Below are positions 19,440-29,126 of a stretch of 64,000 bases of DNA, one piece after another. The DNA comes from an uncultured Methanomicrobiales archaeon (GTDB lineage: Archaea; Halobacteriota; Methanomicrobia; Methanomicrobiales; Methanospirillaceae). The stretch lies in assembly GCA_903832665.1 (NCBI GenBank), contig CAILCG010000023.1:19898-83897 (forward strand), given 5' to 3'. The notes under the pieces were generated by a model. The model ran no database searches. It was given only the letters and a program-made list of their open reading frames with translations, and was not told where the DNA came from. A program made the translations under genes and the position numbers. The stretch's first letter is position 1. Each line of letters opens with the position of its first letter.

Positions 19440-19901
19440 CTATGCCCCAAACAATCGGAGACTAATATATGTCGTTAATACTGAAGTAACTAAAGCAACA
19501 ATTATTGTAACAATGTTTTGTAATAAAAAATTCCCCAATTTTTTTAGAGCGTTGATAGTTTTGTCCCTGTAGAGTCGAGGTGTAAATTTTTTATAAAGAA
19601 TTTCATACGTCGATCTATCTTTTATACCGTATTCAACTTCGATATTACCCAATTTACTAAATGGAATGAATCCGAATGACTGTTTATCGGTAGAATCTAA
19701 CTTTCGATAATATTGTAGGTATCCATCTTCGACCAATGTATTCAATATTGTTTGTATTTCATGAGTATCGTGAACATTTCCATCAAATTGCAAAAAATCA
19801 TTTACTCTAGCTCTTTGCGAATTATGCATCAATTTTTTTTTGACAAAGTGATATAAAATATCAAGCTCTTCTTTAGAGAAATCTTCAAATTTTCTGGGCA
19901 T
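19440..19901 (-). CDS. Hypothetical low-GC protein with C-terminal TM helix
   Basis: Complete ORF; FSKEELDILYHFVKKKL start, FLLQNIVTIIVALVTSVLTTYISLRLFGA end. Confidence 0.6.
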   Translation of the reverse strand: MPRKFEDFSKEELDILYHFVKKKLMHNSQRARVNDFLQFDGNVHDTHEIQTILNTLVEDGYLQYYRKLDSTDKQSFGFIPFSKLGNIEVEYGIKDRSTYEILYKKFTPRLYRDKTINALKKLGNFLLQNIVTIIVALVTSVLTTYISLRLFGA

Positions 19902-20059
19902 CTAATTCACCATACTTCAATTTTCTCAAATGTTTCCCAGTCGTAATACCATATGAATAATTAGCTTCAACATTTTTATAAAACCTTGTTATATCATCCA
20001 AAAAAGGACATGATGACAGAGTTGACTCTTACTTACTTTAAAAAAATGAGCATGTCGAC

Positions 20060-20287
20060 CCCCATCGGGGCCTCACTGGGCAGGTCGATGGGGATTACCA
20101 GTGCCTGACCCGCTGCGGGGCGCCCCGTAGGGGGGGGCGGCGTTCATCAAATCTGGGGGTATGGGGGCATCAGCCCTCATCTTTGTACTTCATCAATGAT
20201 TCCCCGTACGTCATGCAATCCCACAAACCTGTTTTTGCACTTGATATGAGGCGGTGGAGATTTCGCAGATGGGGGCGGGCGCTGACA
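20060..20287. repeat. Dispersed intergenic repeat, copy C (long form)
   Basis: CTGGGGGTATGGGGGCATCAGCCCTCATCTTTGTACTTCATCAA...CAATCCCACAAACCTGTTTTTGCACTTGATATGAGGCGGTGGAGATTTCGCAG. Confidence 0.85.
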
Positions 20288-20357
20288 TGTCAATTTTCAC
20301 TCGATTGACAAAACAGTATCCTTATCGTTTGAATCATCCATCAATGATTATCATAAA

Positions 20358-21196
20358 ATGATGGGAGAAACGAGTATGGCGAAATTCTGTCCCGAGTGTG
20401 CAAATCCAATTCTTGACGGTGAGAAGTTATTCTGCACAAAATGTGGTGCGAAACTTCCCATTACTTCTTCCGATGTGCAAAGTCCAATAACTCGACCGAT
20501 CGTAAGACAGCCACCGGGAGTTCCATCGCAAATTCAGTCTGGGAGCAAAGAACCAACAATACCTTCAGTTCAGAAATCTTTACAACAAAAACAAGATCCA
20601 ACTACAGAAAATACAAAAAAAACAACATCAGTAATAGAACAGAGCACTAATTGTTGTAGCAATAATACTTATGTTGGAATTGCTTTTTTAATTCTCATCT
20701 TTTTTTTGTTTTAGCATATGCCCTTACTGGCCATATCGGTAATGATTCTTTTTCTTCTAGTGATGTAAATAAGGATGTAATTATTACAAAAGATTTGAGT
20801 TCGATCGCATTAACAATCAATGATTTACCAACGGGATGGAAAACGTTCGGTGATGCTGAAATCTCAAAAGAAAAATATAGTAGTAAATTTGTCAGAGTTG
20901 AGGGACTGACTCCTTACTTTGTCTATCTTGATATTACCAGAAATTCCACTATCGACCAAGCGAAGACGGAATATACATCGAAACGGGCAGAAATCACACA
21001 ATATAAGGTAGAATCTGTGAATATCGGTGACGAAGGTTTTGGTTATGTGACGGAGGGCTCGTCTATAGTCGAATTCCGCAAAGGCAATATTATTGTGAGA
21101 ACGCAATATGGTGTCGGTGGTTTTGGTGGATCTTTCAGTTCCTTATCAATAAATGATGCAAAAACTTATGCAGACATTGTAGCAGGCAGAATTTAA
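20358..21196 (+). pseudogene. Zinc-ribbon, single-TM, extracytoplasmic-domain protein split at a poly-T tract
   Basis: CPECANPILDGEKLFCTKCGAKL N-terminus; T8 at 20700-20707 breaks the TM helix, and adding one T gives ...LIFFFVLAYALTGHIGNDSFSSSDVNKDVIITKDLSSIALTINDLPTGW. Confidence 0.7.
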
Positions 21197-21351
21197 TATT
21201 CAATTTTTCTGATTTCGGATTTATATATAAAAAAAGATGCCGCGAACGCTACCCTTCACTTGTGCGTATAATACACCATAACCCCGTTATCCCAAGTTGC
21301 ATCAATTCAGTCATTATAGGTGACTTCCATCTCTGTTAATATGACGATACT

Positions 21352-22166
21352 TTATGCAACTTTTTTGTCGGAGTCTCGATAATATCTACCACTATTCTTA
21401 TACCATCTCGCAAATTCAAGAGAATTATCATATTTTGATTTGTATCTAGCATTCTCTGGTCGATCAGATTCTTCTATTAAAATTTGTAAGTATGGATTGT
21501 CCTTCTCGTTTTCTTCAACATGATAAGTTAATTGAGGCCATGATACAGTAAAAAATTGTTTTCTTGAGAATGTTTCAAGTTTATTTTTTTCGTTATGCAA
21601 GGGAATGTTACAAAGAACAAATTCTACTTCCCAATGTTTGATAATCTGATCTAATTGTAGATTCTTTCTTTTCGCGACAAATTCAAGCAATGAACGATAT
21701 TCACTTTGAAACTTAGGAGTTTTTATGACACCAATCCAATCAGTAATATCATGATGCCTATAAGCATCAGTCACCGCTTGACCGATTATTGTCACGTTTT
21801 TTGGTGAATCGTCGTAAATATATTCTCCAACAGAAATTGCTCCTCGTAAAAAAATTCGTTCCTCAAGTGCTAGATGAAGTATAGCTTTAACGATATTGCA
21901 TGCGCCGCAAAAAAAGTGTAAAGAATTTTCTTTTTGTTCTGGCCACCATAATATAATTGAATCTTGAAATGTCGCTATATTTGGTTTAAGTAATGATTTT
22001 TTAAGATCTTTTTGAAATTGTAAGTCCCATTTTTTCGCTACCTCTTCTAATCGGTCAACAATTCTATTTTTTTCTCAATAAAATCTCGACATTTATCCTG
22101 ATCATAGTCAGAAACACCTAATGCATCTAAAAAAACGACGACTCCATTATTTGTCTCAGTCCTCAT
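21352..22166 (-). pseudogene. Hypothetical protein with possible nucleotidyl-cyclase-like motifs, split at a poly-A tract
   Basis: Manual translation: MRTETNNGVVVFLDALGVSDYDQDKCRDFIEK[K]NRIVDRLEEVAKKWD...NIATFQDSIILWW...FLRGAISVGEYIYDDSPKNVTIIGQAVTDAYR; break at T7 22067-22073. Confidence 0.6.
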
Positions 22167-22324
22167 GCACTCAACTATATTTTACATACATTTTAATTCA
22201 TATTATTAAAAACGGAAACTAATGTATGATTGTCTTTTTCAGACGTTGAAAAAAGGTAAAGTTGAAATGAGTTTACTTTGAGTTTCTTGATAAAAAAAAG
22301 AGTCCACGGCCCAGACAACCCGGG

Positions 22325-24022
22325 TCACTTATGCGTATAATACGCCACGACCCCGTCATCCCAGGTCGCATCGATCTTCACAAACCCGACCCGCTCGAAC
22401 TGGATAACCTTCCCGAGTTCCGACCGGACCGCCGGCTCGCAGGCCCCCACCATATCCCCCTCCTGGGTTTTGATCGTACAGCCAACCGTTGCCTGTGCCG
22501 GCAGCCACTGCACGATATGCGCCTTCGCCGCCCGGGCATCCGCCAGCGAATCCCCCGCGTAGGTAAAGGTCGGGGTCTCCCCGTTCCAGCTGATCTTCAC
22601 ATTGAAGAGATCCTTGAGCCGCAGCATCGTTACCTCCGGTGAGATCTCGCTCTTCGGGAGAAGCACCGTGCCGGTAAACTCCAGCGTCCGGGTGCCCCGG
22701 GCAGCATCGCTCGGGTGCAGCATCGCATGCGCAGTATGGGGCTCGGCACCCTCGATCTTTGCGGTTACCGGGTCAGGGACAAAGAAATACCGGTTTGCCA
22801 CCGGGTCCACGATCTTCTTGTTCTCTGAGTACAGGTTGTCCCACGAGAACGAGATGTCCGTGTCCCCGATACCGATCGCCAGCATCGCGTTCTTGACGGC
22901 CTCGGGGCTGATTCCCCTCCGGGCAAGGGCCCGCAACGTGCCGAGACGGATATCATCCCAGCCACTGTAGGTGTCGTCATTGATGCCGAGCCGCATCTGG
23001 GACGTCGAGAGCACCACGCCCTCGATCCCCATCCGGCCATAGTGCCGGTACACCGGCACCTTCCAGCCGAAGTGATCGTAGATGTAGCGCTGGCGCCGCG
23101 TGTTGGCGATGTGATCCTTGCCCCGGATGACATGCGTGACCCCGAGGAGATGATCGTCCGCAACCACCGAGAAGTTCATCAGCGGATACACGTGGGCGAT
23201 CACCTTCGGGTGCGCCGGGGCCTCCAGGATACGGAACGCGGGGAAGTCCCGCATGGCCGGGTCCGGGTGGAGCAGGTCTGTCTTGATCCGGACCGAGGCC
23301 TCGCCCTCCTTGAACCCGTGGGTGAGCATCTTGTCCCAGAGTTCGAGATTCTTCTCAACGGACTGCTCCCGGCAGGGACACGCGGTCTTCTTGTTCTTGA
23401 GCTCCTTGAAGACCTCGTTGTCGCAGGTGCAGACATAGGCCCCGCCCCGCTCGATCAGCTGCGTGCAGAGGGCATAGTACAGGTGCAGGCGATCGCTCTG
23501 CGTCACGGTATCCGTGATCGCAAGACCGAGCCACCTGAGATCCTCGACCACCATCTCGTAGGCTTCGGGATCGACCCGCTTGGGATCGGTATCCTCGATG
23601 CGCAGGATATAGCGTCCGCCGTACTGCTTGATGTAGGCGTCATTGAGCGCTGCCGCCCGGGCATGCCCGATGTGGAGCGGACCCGAGGGATTGGGGGCAA
23701 ACCGCATCACGACGCCGTTCTCGGCACCTTCGAGATCCGGCAGCACCTTCTTGTGCTCGTGCTTCTCCGAGAGAGCCGCAAACATCTCGGGCGCTCGGGT
23801 CTGGAGGGTGGTCACGCGATCTTCGGGTGAAAGCGCCGCAACGTCAGCGATCGCTTCCTTTGCAAACGCAGAAACTTCCTTGGCCCGGCTCCGCAGTTCC
23901 GGGTGAGCTCCCATCACCATGCCGATCACGGCCCCGGCCTGGGGGACTCCGCCGTGTTTCACGGAGTTCTGGAGCGCACACAAAAAGAGGAGCTCTTTTG
24001 GATCTTCCTCTGCCATGTTCAA
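22325..24022 (-). CDS. gltX: Glutamate--tRNA ligase (archaeal type)
   Basis: MRFAPNPSGPLHIGHARAAALND; LSTSQMRLGI (KMSKS-like region). Confidence 0.96.
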   Translation of the reverse strand: MNMAEEDPKELLFLCALQNSVKHGGVPQAGAVIGMVMGAHPELRSRAKEVSAFAKEAIADVAALSPEDRVTTLQTRAPEMFAALSEKHEHKKVLPDLEGAENGVVMRFAPNPSGPLHIGHARAAALNDAYIKQYGGRYILRIEDTDPKRVDPEAYEMVVEDLRWLGLAITDTVTQSDRLHLYYALCTQLIERGGAYVCTCDNEVFKELKNKKTACPCREQSVEKNLELWDKMLTHGFKEGEASVRIKTDLLHPDPAMRDFPAFRILEAPAHPKVIAHVYPLMNFSVVADDHLLGVTHVIRGKDHIANTRRQRYIYDHFGWKVPVYRHYGRMGIEGVVLSTSQMRLGINDDTYSGWDDIRLGTLRALARRGISPEAVKNAMLAIGIGDTDISFSWDNLYSENKKIVDPVANRYFFVPDPVTAKIEGAEPHTAHAMLHPSDAARGTRTLEFTGTVLLPKSEISPEVTMLRLKDLFNVKISWNGETPTFTYAGDSLADARAAKAHIVQWLPAQATVGCTIKTQEGDMVGACEPAVRSELGKVIQFERVGFVKIDATWDDGVVAYYTHK

Positions 24023-24984
24023 TAACTCCGGGTAACAAAAAATTCGCCGATGTCCATGAGGAGCTGGCGTTCTTTTGAGGCGGGGAGGAGCGAGAGATGC
24101 TTGTTGCTTGCGGTCACAAGATCCGCAGCCATCTGCTTGACCTCATCGATCACGCCGAAATCCGTGAGTTCCTTGATCGCTGCATCGATATCGGCTTTCG
24201 AGAGCTCGCGCCGGTATTTCTGCAGGTCGATGCCCTTCTCCCGGGCTTTGATCATGATGATCGTCTGCTTGCCTTCCCGCAAGTCGGACGCCTGGTCCTT
24301 GCCGCTCTGTTCTGAGGGCGTGAGCAGGTCAATGAGATCATCCTGGATCTGGAACGCGATACCGGTGTTCAGCCCGAAATTATAGAGAGCCTTGACCTGC
24401 GGGGCAGTGCCCCCGGCAAGAACGCCGCCGATACCGGCTGCTGCTGCGTACAGCACGCCGGTCTTCTTCCGCACCATCTCGATGTACTCGTACTCGCTCA
24501 CATCATTGCGGTGCTCGAAGGACATGTCCATGTGCTGGCCCGCACAGATATCGGCGCAGGCCTTGGCGAGCATGGTGACCGACCGCACTTTTGATGCATC
24601 GGTGGCCGTTGCCAGGCAGATATACTCGAACGCCCGGGCATAGAGCACATCGCCGGCAAGGATGCCGGTCGGCATATCCCATTTCGTGTGGACGGTCTGG
24701 ACCCCCCGGCGCAGGTGGTCGTCATCCATGATATCATCGTGGATGAGGGTGAATGTGTGCGTGATCTCGAGCGCAAGTGCCGCATGCATGATATCATCGG
24801 AACTTCCGGGTTTCACTGCATCTGCCGAGAGCATGACAACAGCCGGGCGAAGTCGTTTGCCGCCGGCTGCGAGCAGGTGGGCCGAAGCCTTGTTCAGTTC
24901 GCCGACCGTGTCGACGAAATACCGGTCGATCATGCGGTCGATCTGTGCTGCAACCGATTCCAGGTACGGGGAAAGTTCCGACAT
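24019..24984 (-). CDS. idsA: Polyprenyl (GGPP/FPP) synthetase
   Basis: GGKRLRP, LIHDDIMDDD, FQIQDDLIDL. Confidence 0.96.
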   Translation of the reverse strand: MSELSPYLESVAAQIDRMIDRYFVDTVGELNKASAHLLAAGGKRLRPAVVMLSADAVKPGSSDDIMHAALALEITHTFTLIHDDIMDDDHLRRGVQTVHTKWDMPTGILAGDVLYARAFEYICLATATDASKVRSVTMLAKACADICAGQHMDMSFEHRNDVSEYEYIEMVRKKTGVLYAAAAGIGGVLAGGTAPQVKALYNFGLNTGIAFQIQDDLIDLLTPSEQSGKDQASDLREGKQTIIMIKAREKGIDLQKYRRELSKADIDAAIKELTDFGVIDEVKQMAADLVTASNKHLSLLPASKERQLLMDIGEFFVTRSY

Positions 24985-24999
24985 GTCTTAATTCACCTC

Positions 25000-26337
25000 T
25001 TAATTGAGCTTGACCCGCTGTCCGTTCTTCAGCATGTGGACGGTGGACTGGGCCATGTATCCCATCTCCGTTGCAAAGTCCGTGTAGCCTGCTGTCATCT
25101 TCAGGCTGCCGTGCGCAGGGATGATGTGCTGCGGCTGGAGCAGCTGGATGAACTCGTAGTGGTCTTCGCGGTAGGCGTGACCCGATACGTGCAGGTCTTC
25201 AAAGATGCGTGCACCCGCGTGCTTGAGGTGCTGCTCGACCATGTAGCGCTGGCCGAAGTTCATCGGGTTGGGGATGACGTTGGCCGAGAAGATGACCTTG
25301 TCTCCCTTCGATAGCTGGTAGGGAGTATCCCCGGTCGCAAGGCGGGTGAGGATCGAGCCCGGTTCTCCCTGGTGGCCGGTGACGATGGGGAGGAACTGCT
25401 CCTTGCCCATCTTCATCATCCGGCGCATGGTCCGGTCAACGGTCCGCCGGTTCCCAAAGACACTGGTGGTCTCGGGGAACGAGCAGAGCTTCATCTGTTC
25501 TGCGGTAACGGAGTACTTCTCCATGGACCGGCCGAGAAGCACCGGCTTGCGGCCAATCTCGTGGGCACATTCCGCAATGGTCTTGACCCGCGCAATATGG
25601 GATGAGAAGGTCGAGACGAGGATTGCATTCTTGTCATCCTCGTAACTGGTGATGACGTTTCTCACCAGGTCCCGGGCAATGCGTTCGCTCGGGCACCGGC
25701 CCGGGCGGTCGATATACGTGCTCTCCACGATAAGGGCGAGCACTCCTTCCTTGCCGATCTGGCGGAAGCGGGCAAAGTCCGGCGGTTCGCCAATGACCGG
25801 GGTCCGGTCGAGCTTGAAATCACACGCATAGACGATCGCACCGTGGGGCGTGTGGAGCACGGGGGTAACCGTGTCGATGATCGAGTGCTGCGTGTGAACG
25901 AACTCAAGCACCAGGTTCGAAGAGAGCGTGTAGCGCTGGCCCGCCTTGAGGGCAAAGAGCTTGTTGTTGACGCCGAACTTCTGCTCACCCGAGATCTGCT
26001 GCCGGATGAGTTCCGTGGCGTACGGGGAGGCGATGATGGGCGCATTGTACCGGTGTGCCAGCTTCGGGATTGCCCCGATGTGGTCGAGGTGCCCGTGCGA
26101 GCAGACGATTGCCTTGACCAAGCCTTCGATCCCGTTCATCAGGGTATCGTCCGGTATTGCCTTGATCTTGATCAGATCCAGGGAATGCATATTCTCAATT
26201 TCAGCGTCCTCGTGGATCATTATCTGGTCCAGCCGGAGTCCCATGTCAAAGATGACAATTTCCTTTCCGACGCGGACCACGGTCATATTCCGACCGACTT
26301 CGTCGTATCCGCCCACTGCTATGACTTCTATATCCAT
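25000..26337 (-). CDS. RNase J family beta-CASP ribonuclease
   Basis: VCSHGHLDHIGAIP, YACDFKLD, SGHAYREDHYEFIQLLQPQHIIPAHG. Confidence 0.95.
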   Translation of the reverse strand: MDIEVIAVGGYDEVGRNMTVVRVGKEIVIFDMGLRLDQIMIHEDAEIENMHSLDLIKIKAIPDDTLMNGIEGLVKAIVCSHGHLDHIGAIPKLAHRYNAPIIASPYATELIRQQISGEQKFGVNNKLFALKAGQRYTLSSNLVLEFVHTQHSIIDTVTPVLHTPHGAIVYACDFKLDRTPVIGEPPDFARFRQIGKEGVLALIVESTYIDRPGRCPSERIARDLVRNVITSYEDDKNAILVSTFSSHIARVKTIAECAHEIGRKPVLLGRSMEKYSVTAEQMKLCSFPETTSVFGNRRTVDRTMRRMMKMGKEQFLPIVTGHQGEPGSILTRLATGDTPYQLSKGDKVIFSANVIPNPMNFGQRYMVEQHLKHAGARIFEDLHVSGHAYREDHYEFIQLLQPQHIIPAHGSLKMTAGYTDFATEMGYMAQSTVHMLKNGQRVKLN

Positions 26338-26412
26338 TTTTTTATCTCCGTACTTGTCTGTATGTATATTCTGCCTGAAGAATGACCCGGTTCGATCCGT
26401 TCCCGAACGGCG

Positions 26413-27504
26413 TTATCGCTTGATACGCGCAGGGTTGTCCTTATCGATCATCTGGCGTGTCTGCCCGGTAATGTAGACCGGGGCTTTCTTCAGCGCTGAT
26501 ACCCGTGCCGAGCCGGTCAGAAACATCGTGACCCTGAGCTGCTGGTGTATCTCTTCGATTGCGTTACCGAGTGCCTCGTCGCTCTCCATTGCAGGTTTGA
26601 GCAGGGGCAGTGCCATGCCACAGAGATCCGCCCCGAGCGCGAGCGCCTTTGCCATATCGAGGCCGCTGCGTATTCCGCCGGAAGCGATCACGGGGTTTCC
26701 CGTTGCGAGCACTTCGGCAAGACTCACGACCGTGGGAATGCCCCAGCTCGTGAAGTTCTGCCCCAGCGATTTGAGGGCATGATCTTTGGCATGCTTGCTC
26801 TCGTCTGCCCGTACGCTCTCGACTGCGGCCCAGGACGTACCGCCCCAGCCGCCGATGTCGATTGCGCTGACTCCCGCTCCCCAGCATTGCCGGGCAACGG
26901 GTGCCGAGATCCCGCATCCGGTCTCTTTGACAATGACCGGTGTCTTGAACTCCCGGCAGAGTTGCTCGATGGCGGCAAAGCAGCCGGTGGCATTGTGATC
27001 GCCTTCCGGCTGGATCGCTTCCTGGAGGAAATTCAAATGAATTGCAAGAGCATCGGCCTCGATCATCGATACGGCCCGCTCTGCCCATTCGATCCCATGG
27101 TCGCGAAGCTGGACAGCCCCGAGATTTGCCACCAGGAAGGCATGAGGCGCCTCGTCCCTGACAACCGAGAAGGTATCGTCGAGCTGGGGGTTCTCCAGCG
27201 CCGCACGCTGGGAGCCGACACCCATGCCGGCCCCGAACTGTTCTGCTGCCCGGGCAAGCCGGGCATTCACGTCTTTGGTTCCCGGGTGACCCCCGGTCAT
27301 GGCCGAGATGAAGAGGGGTGATGAGAACGAGTGATTGAGGAACCGTGTGGAGAGATCGATGGCACCCATGTCACACTCAGGGAGGGCATTGTGCACGAAC
27401 CTGATGCTTCCAAACCCGGCATCCCCGCTCTCGACTGCTTCTTCTGCACAGATGCGCAGGTGGTCGAGCTTGCGCGAGGAGGTAAACGCCTTCTTGTCAC
27501 TCAT
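26413..27504 (-). CDS. fni: Type 2 isopentenyl-diphosphate delta-isomerase
   Basis: RKLDHLRIC, SAMTGGHPGTKDVN, MGVGSQRAAL, ASGGIRSGLDMAKALALGAD. Confidence 0.95.
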   Translation of the reverse strand: MSDKKAFTSSRKLDHLRICAEEAVESGDAGFGSIRFVHNALPECDMGAIDLSTRFLNHSFSSPLFISAMTGGHPGTKDVNARLARAAEQFGAGMGVGSQRAALENPQLDDTFSVVRDEAPHAFLVANLGAVQLRDHGIEWAERAVSMIEADALAIHLNFLQEAIQPEGDHNATGCFAAIEQLCREFKTPVIVKETGCGISAPVARQCWGAGVSAIDIGGWGGTSWAAVESVRADESKHAKDHALKSLGQNFTSWGIPTVVSLAEVLATGNPVIASGGIRSGLDMAKALALGADLCGMALPLLKPAMESDEALGNAIEEIHQQLRVTMFLTGSARVSALKKAPVYITGQTRQMIDKDNPARIKR

Positions 27505-28262
27505 TTTTTGTTCCTCTTGACTATGGTCCCGCCGTGGGCAGCCCCTGCAAGGAAGTCTGCCACCCGCGAGACATGAAAGATATCTGACCCGACACCTGCA
27601 TCAGCAAGTTCGAGCAGTTCATTGATTTTGCCTCTCATTCCACCGGTGACATCGGTATGCATCGAGTTGCCGATGCGGAGAGTTGGCATCGTGTCCCGGG
27701 AAATTTCCGGAACAACCCGCTCTCCATCCAGCACTCCCGGTACATCGGTGGCGAGCCCTACACGGCTGATGGTTAATCCAACCGCGAGATACCGCACGAG
27801 CTGATCGCCCGATACGATGCAGGCTCCTTTCGAAAGGTCCATCACCACGTCGCCGTGGATCACAGGGACCATGCCGAGACTGAGCATGGTTTCAAGGTGC
27901 CGGCACTCGAAGCTGACCAGCCGGCCCTTGTCCGCAATCGCCGTGTGCAGCGGGTGGACCCCGATGGCCGCAACCCCTTGTTCGCGGAGCGTGGCAACGA
28001 CCTCATCGTTGAGGCGGCTGACTGCCCGGTGGGTAACATAGATCCCCTCGGTCTCCCCTTTTGAGGCCCCGACATCCAGCTTATACCGCTTTGCTTCGGG
28101 ATGCCCGCAGGAACCGGCCCCGTGGATGATCACGATACCGCCGGTTCGTGCCCGGGCAATGGCCCCGGCGATCGACGCCAGCTGTGCGTGATTGATTGCA
28201 CAGTCTGCGCTCTTATCGGTGATGACACTTCCGCCGAGTTTCAGGATCAGGCGATCAGACAT
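27501..28262 (-). CDS. Isopentenyl phosphate kinase
   Basis: LILKLGGSVITDKS, IIHGAGSCGHPEAKRY, DVTGGMRGKINELLELA; start trimmed. Confidence 0.93.
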   Translation of the reverse strand: MSDRLILKLGGSVITDKSADCAINHAQLASIAGAIARARTGGIVIIHGAGSCGHPEAKRYKLDVGASKGETEGIYVTHRAVSRLNDEVVATLREQGVAAIGVHPLHTAIADKGRLVSFECRHLETMLSLGMVPVIHGDVVMDLSKGACIVSGDQLVRYLAVGLTISRVGLATDVPGVLDGERVVPEISRDTMPTLRIGNSMHTDVTGGMRGKINELLELADAGVGSDIFHVSRVADFLAGAAHGGTIVKRNKK

Positions 28263-29124
28263 TCTTCTCCTTGCGTGCCCCTTCGGTATCGATACCGGTG
28301 ATGATCGCCCGGGCGTCACACGCCTCGATGGCACTGGCGATCCGGTTCTTGATCGGCTTGGGGCAGAGGGCCACCATGCAGCCCCCGCCGCCGGCTCCCG
28401 TGATCTTTGCCCCGAAGGCTCCGGCCGAGCGGGCTGCGAGCACCATCTTGCCGAGCTGCGGGTGGCCGACTCCCAGTACTTCGAGCAGGGCGTGGTTCAT
28501 GTTCATGTATCTCCCCAGCTCCTTGGGATTGTTGAGGTGATGGATCGCGCTCATGCTCACGCCTTCAATGGCATCGAGCACCGGGTCCACGATATTGGGG
28601 TGCTTCTTCTTGAGTTCGCTCACCTGCTCCACCATCTTTGAGGTGCTGTGGGAGACGAGCGAGTCCCCGATCACCAGATGAATATTCTGCGGGGGGAGGC
28701 GTCGCCGGGAACCGCCGCTGATGAGCACGATCCCGCCATAGGCAGAGACGGTGGTGTCAGTGGGGCTGGCCCGGCCCTTCTGGACGGTCTTTTCGATCTC
28801 GAAGGCCATTTCGGCAATATCTTCCCGGGTCTTATGGAGGGAGAATTCATCGTTGATGGCCGAGAGGGTCGCAACCGTGACTGCGGCTGACGAGCCCAGT
28901 CCGGATGAACTCGGGATCTGGGAGTTGATATAGACGCTGCCCATCACACCCATGGCGTCAAAACAGCCATCGATATAGGGCGATTTTGCCTTCTGGGCGC
29001 GGCGGGTATTTCTCACGGTGACAAATACCCGGGGCTTTATGGCCATGGCTATGCCGGGCTTTCCATAGACTACTGCATGCTCACCGAACAGGAATACCTT
29101 GCCCGGTGCACTCCACGTTGCCAA
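28255..29124 (-). CDS. mvk: Mevalonate kinase
   Basis: APGKVFLFGEHAVVYGKPGIAMAI, PSSSGLGSSAAVTVA, KITGAGGGGCMVAL. Confidence 0.95.
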   Translation of the reverse strand: MATWSAPGKVFLFGEHAVVYGKPGIAMAIKPRVFVTVRNTRRAQKAKSPYIDGCFDAMGVMGSVYINSQIPSSSGLGSSAAVTVATLSAINDEFSLHKTREDIAEMAFEIEKTVQKGRASPTDTTVSAYGGIVLISGGSRRRLPPQNIHLVIGDSLVSHSTSKMVEQVSELKKKHPNIVDPVLDAIEGVSMSAIHHLNNPKELGRYMNMNHALLEVLGVGHPQLGKMVLAARSAGAFGAKITGAGGGGCMVALCPKPIKNRIASAIEACDARAIITGIDTEGARKEKNV

Positions 29125-29126
29125 CG

